The position numbers and the translations under genes were made by a program. From Saprospiraceae bacterium (GTDB taxonomy: Bacteria > Bacteroidota > Bacteroidia > Chitinophagales > Saprospiraceae): a DNA stretch of 62,310 nt. The stretch is from contig JAEUUU010000056.1 in NCBI GenBank assembly GCA_016787345.1, positions 1-62,310 on the forward strand, written 5' to 3'. Of the stretch, positions 34,414 through 43,635 are shown piece after piece (position 1 is the stretch's first letter; each line of letters opens with the position of its first letter). The notes beneath the pieces were generated by a model. It was given only the letters and a program-made list of their open reading frames with translations, was not told where the DNA came from and made no database searches.

Positions 34414-34986
34414 ATGCTCACAATCATGACGTCTCATATTTCTCCTGCCATACGGCTGACGCTTTTGTCGCTGGTGTTTTTTTCGGGTCTTTATACCCTG
34501 GCGGTGTGGGGCGCGGCACAATTGCTGCCGCATCGTGGAATGGCCGAACGGGTTGGGTACAACGGACAAAACGGGTACGCCAACGTCGGCCAAACCTTTA
34601 CCGACGATCATTATTTCTGGTCGCGCCCTTCGGCCGTCGCATACAATGCCGCGGGCTCCGGCGGCTCCAACAAGGGGCCCGGCAATCCTGATTACCTGGC
34701 TGCCGTACAGGCGCGGGTCGATACTTTTCTGGCGCATCATCCCGGTGTGCGTCGCGAGCAAATACCGGCCGATATGGTGACGGCCTCGGGATCGGGACTT
34801 GATCCGCACTTGTCGCCAGAGGCCGCCTATTTGCAGGTTGCCCGCGTGGCGCAGGTGCGCGGGCTGGATACCGGCAAGGTGGCCAAATTGGTACAAACCC
34901 ACACGCAACAAGCCTGGCTGGGCGTATTCGGCCGGCCGCGCGTCAATGTGCTGTTGCTCAATATCGAGCTCGACCAGCTCAAATAA
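34414..34986 (+). CDS. kdpC: Potassium-transporting ATPase subunit C (KdpC)
   Basis: 190 residues. One N-terminal membrane helix (about 9-33), then the periplasmic/soluble domain with GQTFTDDHYFWSRPSA, YNAAGSGGSNKGPGNPDYL, IPADMVTASGSGLDPHLSPE, QVARVAQVRG and the C-terminal LNIELDQL, all KdpC signatures. It stabilises the complex and raises ATP affinity. The ATG at 34414 is 25 bases after kdpB; a second ATG four codons on is also possible. Confidence 0.96.
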   Translation: MLTIMTSHISPAIRLTLLSLVFFSGLYTLAVWGAAQLLPHRGMAERVGYNGQNGYANVGQTFTDDHYFWSRPSAVAYNAAGSGGSNKGPGNPDYLAAVQARVDTFLAHHPGVRREQIPADMVTASGSGLDPHLSPEAAYLQVARVAQVRGLDTGKVAKLVQTHTQQAWLGVFGRPRVNVLLLNIELDQLK

Positions 34987-35047
34987 CCCCCTTCCATCCC
35001 GGCTTAGGCCATTGTTCCCATACTTTTGATCAAAATTCAATTTTACC

Positions 35048-36127
35048 ATGAAAAATATACTGCTGCTTATTTTCCTGACGGGCCCTTTGGTCCTGTCGGC
35101 TCAAACGGATACCTCGGCCCTGAACTTCAGTTTCAGCGGCTACGCAGAGCCCTACTACGGCTACGATTTCGGACAGCCGGCCGACGCCAACCGGCCCGGG
35201 TTTGTTTATTCGCACAACCGCCACAACGAATTCAATATTAATATCGCCTACCTGAAAGCTTCGGTCAGCGCCGCGCGTGTGCGCGGCAATCTCGCCTTGA
35301 TGGCCGGCACCTATGCCAATGCCAACCTCGCTGCCGAGCCGGGCACCCTGCGCAATGTATTTGAGGCAAATGCCGGGGTCAAACTCTCCAAAAAGTCAGA
35401 TCTCTGGCTCGACGCCGGCATTTTTGCCTCGCATATCGGGTTCGAAAGCGCCATTGGGAAAGATTGCTGGACGCTGACGCGCAGTATGGTCGCCGACAAC
35501 TCGCCGTATTACGAATCCGGCGCCAAACTCACTTACACCACTTCCGACGGCCGATGGCTGTTCAGCGCGCTGGCCCTGAACGGCTGGCAACGTATTCAGC
35601 GGGCGCCGGGCAATTCCATGCTGTCGGGCGGCTGGCAAATCCAGTACAAACCCAGCAGCCGCATTTTGCTCAACAGCAGTTCGTTTTTCGGCACCGACAA
35701 ACCCGACGACGAGCGACGCACCCGAGTATACCACAATTTGTACGGCATATTTCAACTCAGCGACCGGGTTGGCCTGATACTCGGTCTGGATACGGGCTGG
35801 GAAGAACCGGTTTTTAAAGGGGCAGATACCCGATTCTGGTACACGCCGGTGCTGATCGGCAAATTCACGCTCAGCGATCGGCTGGCCATCGGCGTACGCG
35901 GCGAGTATTTTTCAGACGAAACCGGAGTGATTATCGGAACTGCCACAGAAAATGGCTTCCAAACGTTCGGCGCTTCCGCCAATCTCGACGTCCAGATTCA
36001 CCGAAACGCCCTGTGGCGCATCGAAGGTAAATGGTGGAACAGTCGCGACCGGGTATTCCTCGACGCCGACGGCAACCCCAGCCTGTCGAATGCCGTCCTG
36101 ACTACTGCCCTGGCAATCTGGTTTTAA
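35048..36127 (+). CDS. Outer membrane beta-barrel porin in the kdp operon
   Basis: 359 residues with signal peptide MKNILLLIFLTGPLVLSAQ. The mature protein is an alternating amphipathic series of strands: FSFSGYAEPYYGYDF, HNEFNINIAYLKASV, LWLDAGIFASHIGFES, GAKLTYTT, LGLDTGW, with a terminal ALAIWF ending in Phe, as outer-membrane barrels do. It resembles the putative beta-barrel porin-2 (BBP2) group. Position between kdpC and kdpD suggests that it lets K+ cross the outer membrane when the Kdp pump is induced; this is inference from operon context. The gap to kdpC is 61 bases and to kdpD 21. Confidence 0.8.
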   Translation: MKNILLLIFLTGPLVLSAQTDTSALNFSFSGYAEPYYGYDFGQPADANRPGFVYSHNRHNEFNINIAYLKASVSAARVRGNLALMAGTYANANLAAEPGTLRNVFEANAGVKLSKKSDLWLDAGIFASHIGFESAIGKDCWTLTRSMVADNSPYYESGAKLTYTTSDGRWLFSALALNGWQRIQRAPGNSMLSGGWQIQYKPSSRILLNSSSFFGTDKPDDERRTRVYHNLYGIFQLSDRVGLILGLDTGWEEPVFKGADTRFWYTPVLIGKFTLSDRLAIGVRGEYFSDETGVIIGTATENGFQTFGASANLDVQIHRNALWRIEGKWWNSRDRVFLDADGNPSLSNAVLTTALAIWF

Positions 36128-36148
36128 TGACATCCAATCGAGCCCGCT

Positions 36149-37279
36149 ATGCCAGAAATTGAACGCGAGCAAAGCGCCCAACGCTTTCTCGATCTGATCA
36201 AACGATCGCGCAGGGGAAAGTTCAAACTTTACCTGGGTATGGCCGCCGGCGTCGGAAAAACATACCGGATGCTACAGGAAGCCCATGCGCTGCGCCGAAA
36301 CGGCATCGACGTCCGGATCGGCTACGTCGAAACGCACGGGCGCACAGAAACCGAAGCGCTAACGGGTGGCTTGCCGCTCATCCCGAGGCGCAAGATCTTT
36401 TACAAAGGCAAAGAACTGGAGGAGATGGATATTCAATCTGTCCTGAACCTTCATCCGGAGGTGGTCATTGTGGATGAATTGGCGCATACCAACGTGGAAG
36501 GCAGTAAAAATGCCAAACGCTGGCAAGACGTGCTCGACTTGCTCAATGCGGGCATCAACGTCATTTCGGCACTCAATATCCAGCATCTTGAAAGTTTGAA
36601 CGACGACGTCCGTTCGATCACCGGCATTGAAGTGCGGGAACGCGTACCCGACAGCGTTTTGCGCGAGGCCGATGAAGTGATCAACATCGACCTGAGCGCG
36701 GAAGAACTGATACAACGACTGCGGGAGGGCAAAATTTACGCCCCTGAAAAGGTGGAACTGGCCCTCCGGCAGTTTTTTCAGCCCGAATATATTCTCCAGT
36801 TGCGCGAGCTGGCCCTGCATGAAGCTGCCTCGCACGTAGGTCGAAAGGTGGAGGCCGAGATACCGAAATCGGCGGCCGGCCGGCACGAGCGAATGCTGGC
36901 CTGCATCAGTTCCAACGCCGATACTGCGCGGCACGTGATCCGAAAAACCGCCCGCCTGGCTTCCTATTACAATGCCCGCTGGTGGGTGCTTTACGTCCAG
37001 ACGCCGGCTGAAAACCCCGACAAGATTCCGCTGGCGGTACAACGTCATTTGCACAATAATCTGCAACTGGCGCTGGAGTCCGGCGCTACGATCATTCGTA
37101 TGGAAAGCCATTCGATATCCGAAGTCATCCTTGATAAAGCGATGGAATTGAATATCACCACACTGTGTATCGGCAAACCCCATTTCAATCTCGGCCGGAT
37201 TATTCTCAACACCGGCGTTTTTAACCGCCTGCTCAAAACACTGGGTGGCCGCGATATCGATATCATTATTCTGAGTTAG
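36149..37279 (+). CDS. kdpD: KdpD sensor half: N-terminal KdpD domain plus USP domain, no kinase
   Basis: 376 residues; full KdpD is about 900. The N-terminal ~210 residues form the conserved KdpD sensor domain: Walker A-like GMAAGVGKTYRML, IGYVETHGR, VVIVDELAHTNVEGSKN with the Walker B-like segment, and INVISALNIQHLESLND. A universal stress protein domain follows (ERMLACISSNADTARHVIRK, ending RDIDIIILS). The four membrane helices, GAF and kinase parts are absent and no frameshift explains this; the stop is followed 2 bases later by a separate histidine kinase gene. This is a natural split. In other bacteria short KdpDs work with a separate kinase in the same way. Confidence 0.9.
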   Translation: MPEIEREQSAQRFLDLIKRSRRGKFKLYLGMAAGVGKTYRMLQEAHALRRNGIDVRIGYVETHGRTETEALTGGLPLIPRRKIFYKGKELEEMDIQSVLNLHPEVVIVDELAHTNVEGSKNAKRWQDVLDLLNAGINVISALNIQHLESLNDDVRSITGIEVRERVPDSVLREADEVINIDLSAEELIQRLREGKIYAPEKVELALRQFFQPEYILQLRELALHEAASHVGRKVEAEIPKSAAGRHERMLACISSNADTARHVIRKTARLASYYNARWWVLYVQTPAENPDKIPLAVQRHLHNNLQLALESGATIIRMESHSISEVILDKAMELNITTLCIGKPHFNLGRIILNTGVFNRLLKTLGGRDIDIIILS

Positions 37280-37281
37280 CC

Positions 37282-38994
37282 ATGAAACTGAAAATTACCC
37301 TTGCCCTGGTCTTGCTTTTCGGGTTGCTGGTGTTGGTCGGCACGCTGGGTATTCTGCGCATCAATACCCTGGCCAACGATGCGCGGGTCATTTTGAAAGA
37401 CAACTACATCAGTCTTGAGTACGTCCAGAAAATGCAAAAGGCGCTCACCGCCCCGCGGGATGATTCGTCGAGCCGGCTGTTATTTGAAGAAAATCTCCGG
37501 CTTCAACAAGCCAACGTAACAGAGACGGGAGAGCAGGATGCCACCGATGCGCTGAGCAAAAACTATGCGGACTGGCGAAACAACCCGGGCGATTCCTCCG
37601 CTTTGCGGGCAATTCAGGAAAACCTGCTCGCCATTGCTCAAATCAACCTGGAGGCCATTGCGCGAAAAAACGACCGCGCCAGCCTCACCGCCGAGCGGTC
37701 GGTGGCTATTTTGGGCATCATTGCCACGCTTTGTATCCTGATCGGGTTTACCTTCCTGCTTAATTTTCCGGGATACGTGGCCAACCCCGTCCGCGACCTC
37801 ACCGCGGGCATCCGGGAAATCGCCAGAGGCAATTACGAACAGCGCATCAGGCTGGACCGAAAAGATGAATTTGGCGAACTGGCAGCGGCCTTCAACGACC
37901 TCGCCGCCAAACTCGATGCCTACGAACACAGCAATCTTGCACGGCTGTTGTTTGAAAAAAAACGCCTGGAAACCATCATCAACGCCATGAGCGATCCGGT
38001 TTTCGGAGTCGATGAAAACCGGATCGTATTGTTTGCCAACCCGACCGCCATCCAGTTGCTCAACTTGCCCGACAATAAGCTGATCGGGAAGGATGCCCGT
38101 GAAGTAGCGCTGCGCAACGACCTGCTGCGCGCCATCCTCGCGCAAACCACCGGTGGTAAAAACGCCGAACCTTTGAAGATTTTTGCCGACAACAAGGAGT
38201 CTTATTTCCAGCCCGAACGTTATGAGATCGCCGTTCCGGCCGACCATCCGGATGCGCTCCCGCGCACCATCGGTCAGGTGTTTATTTTGAAAAATATCAC
38301 CCTGTTCAGAGAGCGCGATCTGGCAAAAACCAATTTTATCGCCACGGTTTCACATGAACTGAAAACCCCGATCGCTGCATTGAAAATGGGGATCAGCCTG
38401 TTGAACGACAACCGCGTCGGGCCGCTCAACACCGAACAGGAACAACTGGTGCGACAAATCGACAACGACGCCGACCGCCTGCTGACAATCACCGGCGAAT
38501 TGCTCAAACTCGCCCAGGCCGAAACGGGGAATATTCAGTTGAACACCGGCCCTATCGAACCCGCCGGCCTGATCGAAACCGCCAGGCAAGCCCTTTTGCC
38601 GCAGGCCAATGAAAAAAACATCGCCCTGATCGTATCCGAACTTCCCGAGGGCCAGGTGTTGGGCGACTCCGACAAAGTGATTTGGGTGCTGGTCAACCTT
38701 TTGTCCAATGCCATCCGACATTCGCCCGAGCAGCAGGACATCGAAATTTCCGCGCAAACGGATGGCGAAATGATGCGGTTTGCGGTAAAAGACAAGGGAC
38801 CGGGTGTGCCGGCCGATTGGCAGGAAAAAATATTCGAGCGATACGTGCAGGCGCCTGGTAACCATAAAAGCGGTTCCGGTTTGGGCCTGGCTATTTGCCG
38901 CGAATTCGTACAGGCGCTGGGTGGCGAAATCGGGGTCGTGAGCACACCGGAAAACGGCGCGACATTCTGGTTCACTTTAAGAAAGGCAAATTAA
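37282..38994 (+). CDS. Membrane histidine kinase (HAMP-PAS-HisKA-HATPase) of the kdp operon
   Basis: 570 residues. Two membrane helices (about 3-24 and 138-160) bracket a helical periplasmic sensor region; then HAMP (PVRDLTAGIREIARGNYEQR), a PAS domain (ETIINAMSDPVFGVDENRIV), HisKA with H358 in ATVSHELKTPIAA, and HATPase with N box LVNLLSNAIRHSP, DKGPGVP and GSGLGLAICREFV. It starts 2 bases after the kdpD stop and so is translationally linked to it. The likely partner is the NtrC-type regulator at the front of the operon; together with the KdpD half it would replace the usual KdpD kinase. As the kinase lies behind the promoter its partner activates, positive feedback is expected. The stimulus is inferred, not shown. 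Confidence 0.88.
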   Translation: MKLKITLALVLLFGLLVLVGTLGILRINTLANDARVILKDNYISLEYVQKMQKALTAPRDDSSSRLLFEENLRLQQANVTETGEQDATDALSKNYADWRNNPGDSSALRAIQENLLAIAQINLEAIARKNDRASLTAERSVAILGIIATLCILIGFTFLLNFPGYVANPVRDLTAGIREIARGNYEQRIRLDRKDEFGELAAAFNDLAAKLDAYEHSNLARLLFEKKRLETIINAMSDPVFGVDENRIVLFANPTAIQLLNLPDNKLIGKDAREVALRNDLLRAILAQTTGGKNAEPLKIFADNKESYFQPERYEIAVPADHPDALPRTIGQVFILKNITLFRERDLAKTNFIATVSHELKTPIAALKMGISLLNDNRVGPLNTEQEQLVRQIDNDADRLLTITGELLKLAQAETGNIQLNTGPIEPAGLIETARQALLPQANEKNIALIVSELPEGQVLGDSDKVIWVLVNLLSNAIRHSPEQQDIEISAQTDGEMMRFAVKDKGPGVPADWQEKIFERYVQAPGNHKSGSGLGLAICREFVQALGGEIGVVSTPENGATFWFTLRKAN

Positions 38995-39009
38995 GCCCGT
39001 CCACCGGGT

Positions 39010-39510
39010 TCAGACCAGTCGCGCAAAGCGGTGCTCATCCTCCAGGACCTCATTTTTGAAGGCGGCATTTTTAAAAATGCCCTCCAGAACGTACCCGTTC
39101 TTCTCCAGTACCCGCATCGAGGCCGGATTGTGCGCCAATACGCCGGCGTGCACGCGTACGAACCCCAGTTGCGTAAAGGCATAGTCGGTTATCAGTGCAA
39201 CGGCGGCGCAGGCGATCCCTTTTCCCCAGAAAGGCTCGCCCACCCAGTACCCCAACTCGGCGCCTTTCCGGTAAATATCCGTTCCGGGGATCAAACCGAT
39301 TCCTCCGCACAACGCGCCGCCGTACCGGATGCCGAAAGTGACCTGGGGCTGCTCTTTTTGCGTCCGTTCGATATAATTGGCAGCATCCTGTTCGGTGTAC
39401 GGATGCGGGAAATAATCGCGCAAGTTGTCCCAGATCTTTTTGTTGTTGGCCAGACGGGCCAGTTCAGACTGGTCGGCGGGAGTATACGGAAGCAGTTCGA
39501 TGTCGGGCAT
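39010..39510 (-). CDS. GNAT N-acetyltransferase, RimJ/RimL type
   Basis: 166 residues. The pattern LARLANNKKIWDNLRDYFPH, GGIGLIPG, AELGYWVGEPFWGKGIACAA (motif A acetyl-CoA loop) and VHAGVLAHNPASMRVLEKNGYVLEG (motif B) is that of RimJ/RimL-like acetyltransferases that act on protein N-termini or small amines in the cytosol. The substrate cannot be inferred. It converges on the kdp operon kinase (16 bases between ends) and diverges from the chromate transporter. Confidence 0.9.
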   Translation of the reverse strand: MPDIELLPYTPADQSELARLANNKKIWDNLRDYFPHPYTEQDAANYIERTQKEQPQVTFGIRYGGALCGGIGLIPGTDIYRKGAELGYWVGEPFWGKGIACAAVALITDYAFTQLGFVRVHAGVLAHNPASMRVLEKNGYVLEGIFKNAAFKNEVLEDEHRFARLV

Positions 39511-39632
39511 GGCGCAGTTTTTTTAGAAAAATGTTCCGACGAATCATAAAGTTCCTCTTGCAGCCTGTTTGCATCGGAGAACGAGATTTAAAGGCGCGGT
39601 GACCGGAAAACATACGCTAACTTTCTCCCGGC

Positions 39633-40949
39633 ATGACAAACGACGCACCAACTCCGCCCTCTTTTCGCGAAGCGCTCGCGTTCTGGCTTCGGCTGGGGTT
39701 CATCAGTTTTGGCGGTCCGGCCGGGCAGATCGCGATCCTGCACGATTATCTGGTGGAAAAAAAGCGCTGGATTCACCCGTCCAAGTTTTTTCACGCCCTG
39801 AATTATTGCATGTTGCTGCCCGGTCCGGAAGCCCAGCAACTGGCCACTTACACCGGCTGGATGTTGCACGGCTGGCGGGGCGGACTGGCGGCGGGTATTC
39901 TTTTCGTACTGCCCTCGGCCTTGTTGCTTTGGGTGCTCAGTGTGTTGTACGTGAGTTTTGGTCAAATGCCGGCCATACAGTCGGCACTGGCTTTGTTAAA
40001 ACCGACGGTATTGGCCATCGTTGTTGTATCGATTCTCAAAATTGGCCAAAAATCGCTGAGCGGCCCCATGCAGTACGCCGTGGCGGCGCTGGCGTTTTTG
40101 GCGATCTACGTTTTCGGGGCGCCGTTTCCGCTCATCGTCATCGGGGCCTTGGTCACGGGTAGGCTGATTCACGTCTTTGGGGGTAAAAAGCAGGACCTAT
40201 CGGGGGGAGCAAGCCGCTTGCAAGCGGATCGGGAAGGCGCTTATTTTATCGACAGCAACACGGTTGTTCCGGGCAGTGGATTTGTGCCCCGCCATTTTTT
40301 TCGGCAGGTCCTCGTGGCCTGTGCGTTGTGGGGTTTGCCGCTGACGGGCTTGTATTTTTTTGCGCCTCCATTCGATTTTTGGAAAAACCTGAGCCTGTTT
40401 TTTTCAAAAGCGGCACTGGTAACCTTCGGCGGCGCTTACGCGGTGTTGCCCTACGTGGCGCAGGTGAGTGTGGAAAAATACGGCTGGTTGAGCCAGATGG
40501 AAATGCTCGACGGGCTCGCGCTCGGCGAAAGCACTCCGGGCCCTCTGATCATCGTGCTGGCGTTTGTGGGGTTTATGGCCGGTTATCACACGTTCGGCGG
40601 TTCGGTGCCGGCGGGTTCGCTGGCCCTGGGGCTTACGGTGTTTTATACTTTTCTGCCCTCCTTCTTTTTTATTCTGGCCGGAGCGCCTTTGATTGAAAGG
40701 ACCCGGGAGCATCCGGCGGTCAAATCGGTGTTGCAATACGCCACGGCAGCCGTCGCGGGTGTGATGCTGAGTCTTTGCCTTTATCTGGGCCAGGCTGTGT
40801 TGTGGCCTGGCGGCGTTTGGTCCTGGTTGCCGTTGGTCTGGATGATTGTGTCGTTTGCGGCGTTGTATTTTTTGAGGATTAATCTCCTGTCCCTGATTGC
40901 GATCAGCATTTTGTGCAGCTGGTTGCTGCAAGTGGTAAATGTGCAGTAA
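39633..40949 (+). CDS. chrA: Chromate transporter, long-chain CHR family (ChrA)
   Basis: 438 residues with two homologous CHR halves. The first half shows FWLRLGFISFGGPAGQIAIL, NYCMLLPGPEAQQLATYTGW and a following helix set; the second repeats the pattern with FSKAALVTFGGAYAVLPYV and MLDGLALGESTPGPLIIVLAFVGF. About ten to twelve membrane helices. By family it exports chromate or a related oxyanion in exchange for protons or sulfate. No chrB regulator is adjacent, so the physiological substrate is uncertain. Confidence 0.9.
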   Translation: MTNDAPTPPSFREALAFWLRLGFISFGGPAGQIAILHDYLVEKKRWIHPSKFFHALNYCMLLPGPEAQQLATYTGWMLHGWRGGLAAGILFVLPSALLLWVLSVLYVSFGQMPAIQSALALLKPTVLAIVVVSILKIGQKSLSGPMQYAVAALAFLAIYVFGAPFPLIVIGALVTGRLIHVFGGKKQDLSGGASRLQADREGAYFIDSNTVVPGSGFVPRHFFRQVLVACALWGLPLTGLYFFAPPFDFWKNLSLFFSKAALVTFGGAYAVLPYVAQVSVEKYGWLSQMEMLDGLALGESTPGPLIIVLAFVGFMAGYHTFGGSVPAGSLALGLTVFYTFLPSFFFILAGAPLIERTREHPAVKSVLQYATAAVAGVMLSLCLYLGQAVLWPGGVWSWLPLVWMIVSFAALYFLRINLLSLIAISILCSWLLQVVNVQ

Positions 40950-41379
40950 AGAGCCCAGGTTTACTTTTCCCGGCGCCCGATCTGCCTTATTCATTGGTCG
41001 GATACCTGTTGCCTTTAAACGCCCCCCAACGGTTTTTGGTCGGCCATTTTCCGCTCTTCACCTCCTTGCAGCTGTTCAATTGCAACCTCGATACCCCGCA
41101 GTTTGTCTATTATCAACACTGAAAAAATAGTAAAAACAGGCGCTGCTGATCAGGAAGCCGGCACAATTTTACTCATCGGCCGGAACACGGAATTAGTCGA
41201 GCCAAAACGGAACTTCAACTATTTTGTATTGCAAGATACCAGTTAGTGCAAGATATTTACAAAGCAATACAAGAACCACTGGCTGTAAAAAGCCAGTCCT
41301 GCCACAGAACGTATCATTTTGAGCAATAACACGGAGGTTTGCGGGCGTTTCGATGGAAAATCGAGCGCTCGTTCTTTTT
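40950..41379. other. 430-bp gene-free stretch with orphan palindromes
   Basis: Between the convergent chrA and TPR genes. No credible ORF was seen. AT content rises in the second half. It holds the inverted repeat at 41224-41272 and a 7-bp-stem hairpin ACTGGCT/AGCCAGT at 41278-41297, described separately. It may be the remains of a lost regulated gene. Confidence 0.5.
41224..41272 (+). promoter_or_regulatory. Orphan operator-like inverted repeat
   Basis: TTGTATTGC at 41224-41232 is the exact inverse of GCAATACAA at 41264-41272. Inside lie two direct repeats GCAAGATA at 41231-41238 and 41248-41255. The layout (TTTG-like start, then GATATTTA near the -7 distance) resembles Bacteroidota promoter-operators governed by small dimeric repressors, but no gene follows on the plus strand. 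Confidence 0.45.
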
Positions 41380-43431
41380 TTATTTCCCCCCGTTCATGAG
41401 TTCCACGTCTTTTGGCGTCAGTTGAATTTTGAATTGCTGGGCGCGCTGGTAGTCTTGCCGGGCAGCGGCCGTATTGCCGGCCTGGGCATTGGCGCGCGCG
41501 CGTTCGAGGTAAGCCAGGCCGAGCGAGGCATCGAGGCGGATAGCCCGCGTAAGGTCGTCGACGGCTTCCTGATTGCGGTTGAGGCTTCGGCGGATCATGC
41601 CGCGTTCGTAGTAGATATTGGCGTTGTTCGGGTCATACTCGAGGTATTTGGTGTAGTCGGCGATAGTTTCTTCGTATTTGCCGGTATTGAAATACACGAG
41701 CGAGCGGTTGAGGTAGCCGTTTTTGTTTTTGGGATCGAGTTGGATGCCCTCGTTGAGGTCGTTAAGCGCCTGGGCGAAGTTGTTTTGGGCCCCATAGGCG
41801 GCGCCGCGGTTGATGAGTGCCTCGGAGCGCACTTTGGGTTTGGCCTCACTGGCTACTTTCAGCGCCATATCGTAGTCTGCGATAGATTTTTGGACAAACT
41901 CCCTTTCCTGTTGTTTGAATTTGCCCGACATGGCCATGTCGAAGTAGGTTTTGCCGCGGCTGTTGTACAGTTCGGGGTTTTTCGGGTTGATGGCCACGGC
42001 TTCGGAATAGTCCTGAAGTGATTTGGCGAAATCGCCTTTTTCGCGGTAATACTGGCCGCGATTCCAGTACGGCAGGGAATTGGATTTCCCCTCATGTTTG
42101 ATGACGTGCGACCAGAGGGTTTCGCCGTCTTTCCAGATACTGATTTGGCGCACCGTCCACAAGCCATAGACGGCGGATAACACGCCCAGGCCGACGAGCA
42201 GACTGCTTCGCCGGGCATTGTCTTGCGCATATTGATCAAAATACCAGGCAGCCAGGGCAAAGAAGCCGAAATAAGGCACATATGTAAAACGGTCGGCCAG
42301 GTAACCCTGTCCGGCGCCCAGAATCTGGAGCAGGAACATGACATTAAAGGTAAAAAACAGCACCCCGAAAACCGGCCAGCGGCGGCCTTTGATAAACAGC
42401 CAAACCACGCCGGCGGCAAACGCGGCAAACAGCAGGGGTGCTACGTACACCATGGTTGGCAGGGGTTTGGGGTACGGATACAGCGGCGACATCGGGAACG
42501 GGATGAACAGTTTGTACAAGTACACGCAGTACGAGTAAGCGCCGATGCAAAGCCGGTCGAAGATGGTAAAGTTCGTCACGTCGTCGTTGGTGGAGCCTTG
42601 TACCTTGAGGGTGTACAGGTTGATCAAACCGGTAGCGGTAGAAAGCAGCCAGAAAGGCAGTTTTTCGACAATGATGGTGCGAAAGTTGAGCGGCCGGCGG
42701 AGCAGGTAATCGATAGCCAGCATGGAAAGCGGGAGGGTAACAGCTTGTACTTTCGACAACAGCGACAACACGGCCAGCAGCAACATGCCGACGTAGAGTT
42801 TGGTGCGTTTGCCGTTGTCGTCTGTTTTGACGAAGCGCACGTAGTACATGAGGGCGGCAAAAAAGAACACGGCGAACAGCACGTCTTTGCGTTCGGTGGC
42901 CCAGGCGACCGATTCGACGCGCATGGGGTGTATGCCGAAGAGTAAACCGCCTGCCAGTGCACCCCATCGCCCCACACCCAGGTGCAGCAACAGTCGGAAG
43001 GCGAAAAACACCGTGAGCAGGTGCAGCAGCAGGTTGTCGATATGGATCAATTTGGCGCTGTGTTCGCCGCCGTTGATCGCTTTTTCGATCGCGAAGGTGA
43101 AAATAGGCAGCGGGTTGTAGTTACCAATCACATTACCCTCTTCGATGCTGAATATTTTAGAGATCGTTTCGCCCCAGCTTTGCCCCTTGCCGACCAGCGT
43201 GAGGTTGGGGTTTTCGGTGATGTTGGGGTCATCGTCCCAGTTGACGAAATCGTTGTTGAGCGAAGGAATATAGCACACGGCCGTGACGGCCAGCACGATC
43301 AGGGCGTATCGCAGCCAGCCGGCGGGCTCCCAGCGATGGCTGTTGGTATCTTTTGGGGGAACGACTGAACTGCGGGCCGCCTGGGGTTGCGGACGTTTGG
43401 GTTGGGGAGAAGGCCGGTTTTGTTTTGCCAT
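41380..43431 (-). CDS. TMTC-like membrane protein with tetratricopeptide repeats
   Basis: 683 residues from the ATG at 43429-43431; an alternative Met 22 codons upstream would place the promoter box inside the coding region. A Pro/Gln-rich cytosolic N-terminus is followed by about 10 membrane helices. The first external loop has FVNWDDDPNITENP (paired acids typical of GT-C mannosyltransferases) and later FGIHPMRVESVAWATERKD, a strong signature of TMTC-like O-mannosyltransferases. Residues about 450-683 contain at least five TPRs (YWNRGQYYREKGDFAKSLQD, YYERGMIRRSLNRNQEAVDD). It may transfer a sugar from a lipid donor to proteins at the membrane; that is inference. A -7 box TATTTTTG lies at 43460-43467 (minus strand). 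Confidence 0.8.
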   Translation of the reverse strand: MAKQNRPSPQPKRPQPQAARSSVVPPKDTNSHRWEPAGWLRYALIVLAVTAVCYIPSLNNDFVNWDDDPNITENPNLTLVGKGQSWGETISKIFSIEEGNVIGNYNPLPIFTFAIEKAINGGEHSAKLIHIDNLLLHLLTVFFAFRLLLHLGVGRWGALAGGLLFGIHPMRVESVAWATERKDVLFAVFFFAALMYYVRFVKTDDNGKRTKLYVGMLLLAVLSLLSKVQAVTLPLSMLAIDYLLRRPLNFRTIIVEKLPFWLLSTATGLINLYTLKVQGSTNDDVTNFTIFDRLCIGAYSYCVYLYKLFIPFPMSPLYPYPKPLPTMVYVAPLLFAAFAAGVVWLFIKGRRWPVFGVLFFTFNVMFLLQILGAGQGYLADRFTYVPYFGFFALAAWYFDQYAQDNARRSSLLVGLGVLSAVYGLWTVRQISIWKDGETLWSHVIKHEGKSNSLPYWNRGQYYREKGDFAKSLQDYSEAVAINPKNPELYNSRGKTYFDMAMSGKFKQQEREFVQKSIADYDMALKVASEAKPKVRSEALINRGAAYGAQNNFAQALNDLNEGIQLDPKNKNGYLNRSLVYFNTGKYEETIADYTKYLEYDPNNANIYYERGMIRRSLNRNQEAVDDLTRAIRLDASLGLAYLERARANAQAGNTAAARQDYQRAQQFKIQLTPKDVELMNGGK

Positions 43432-43635
43432 GATAACGGGTGCTTTTTTCGCGCCGGCAAAAATAGCGTTTTCATGTCCGCTTGTACTGTTTTGCATCGT
43501 TTGGGGCGAGCATTCGGGTTTTCGCGCATCGGAAAAATGTGAAATTGAAAATCAACACTATCTTTCCCGCCACAAAATCACCCTTCCGAAAGGACGAATT
43601 TTCTTCTTCTTCTATTAAAACAGAACAAATACCTT

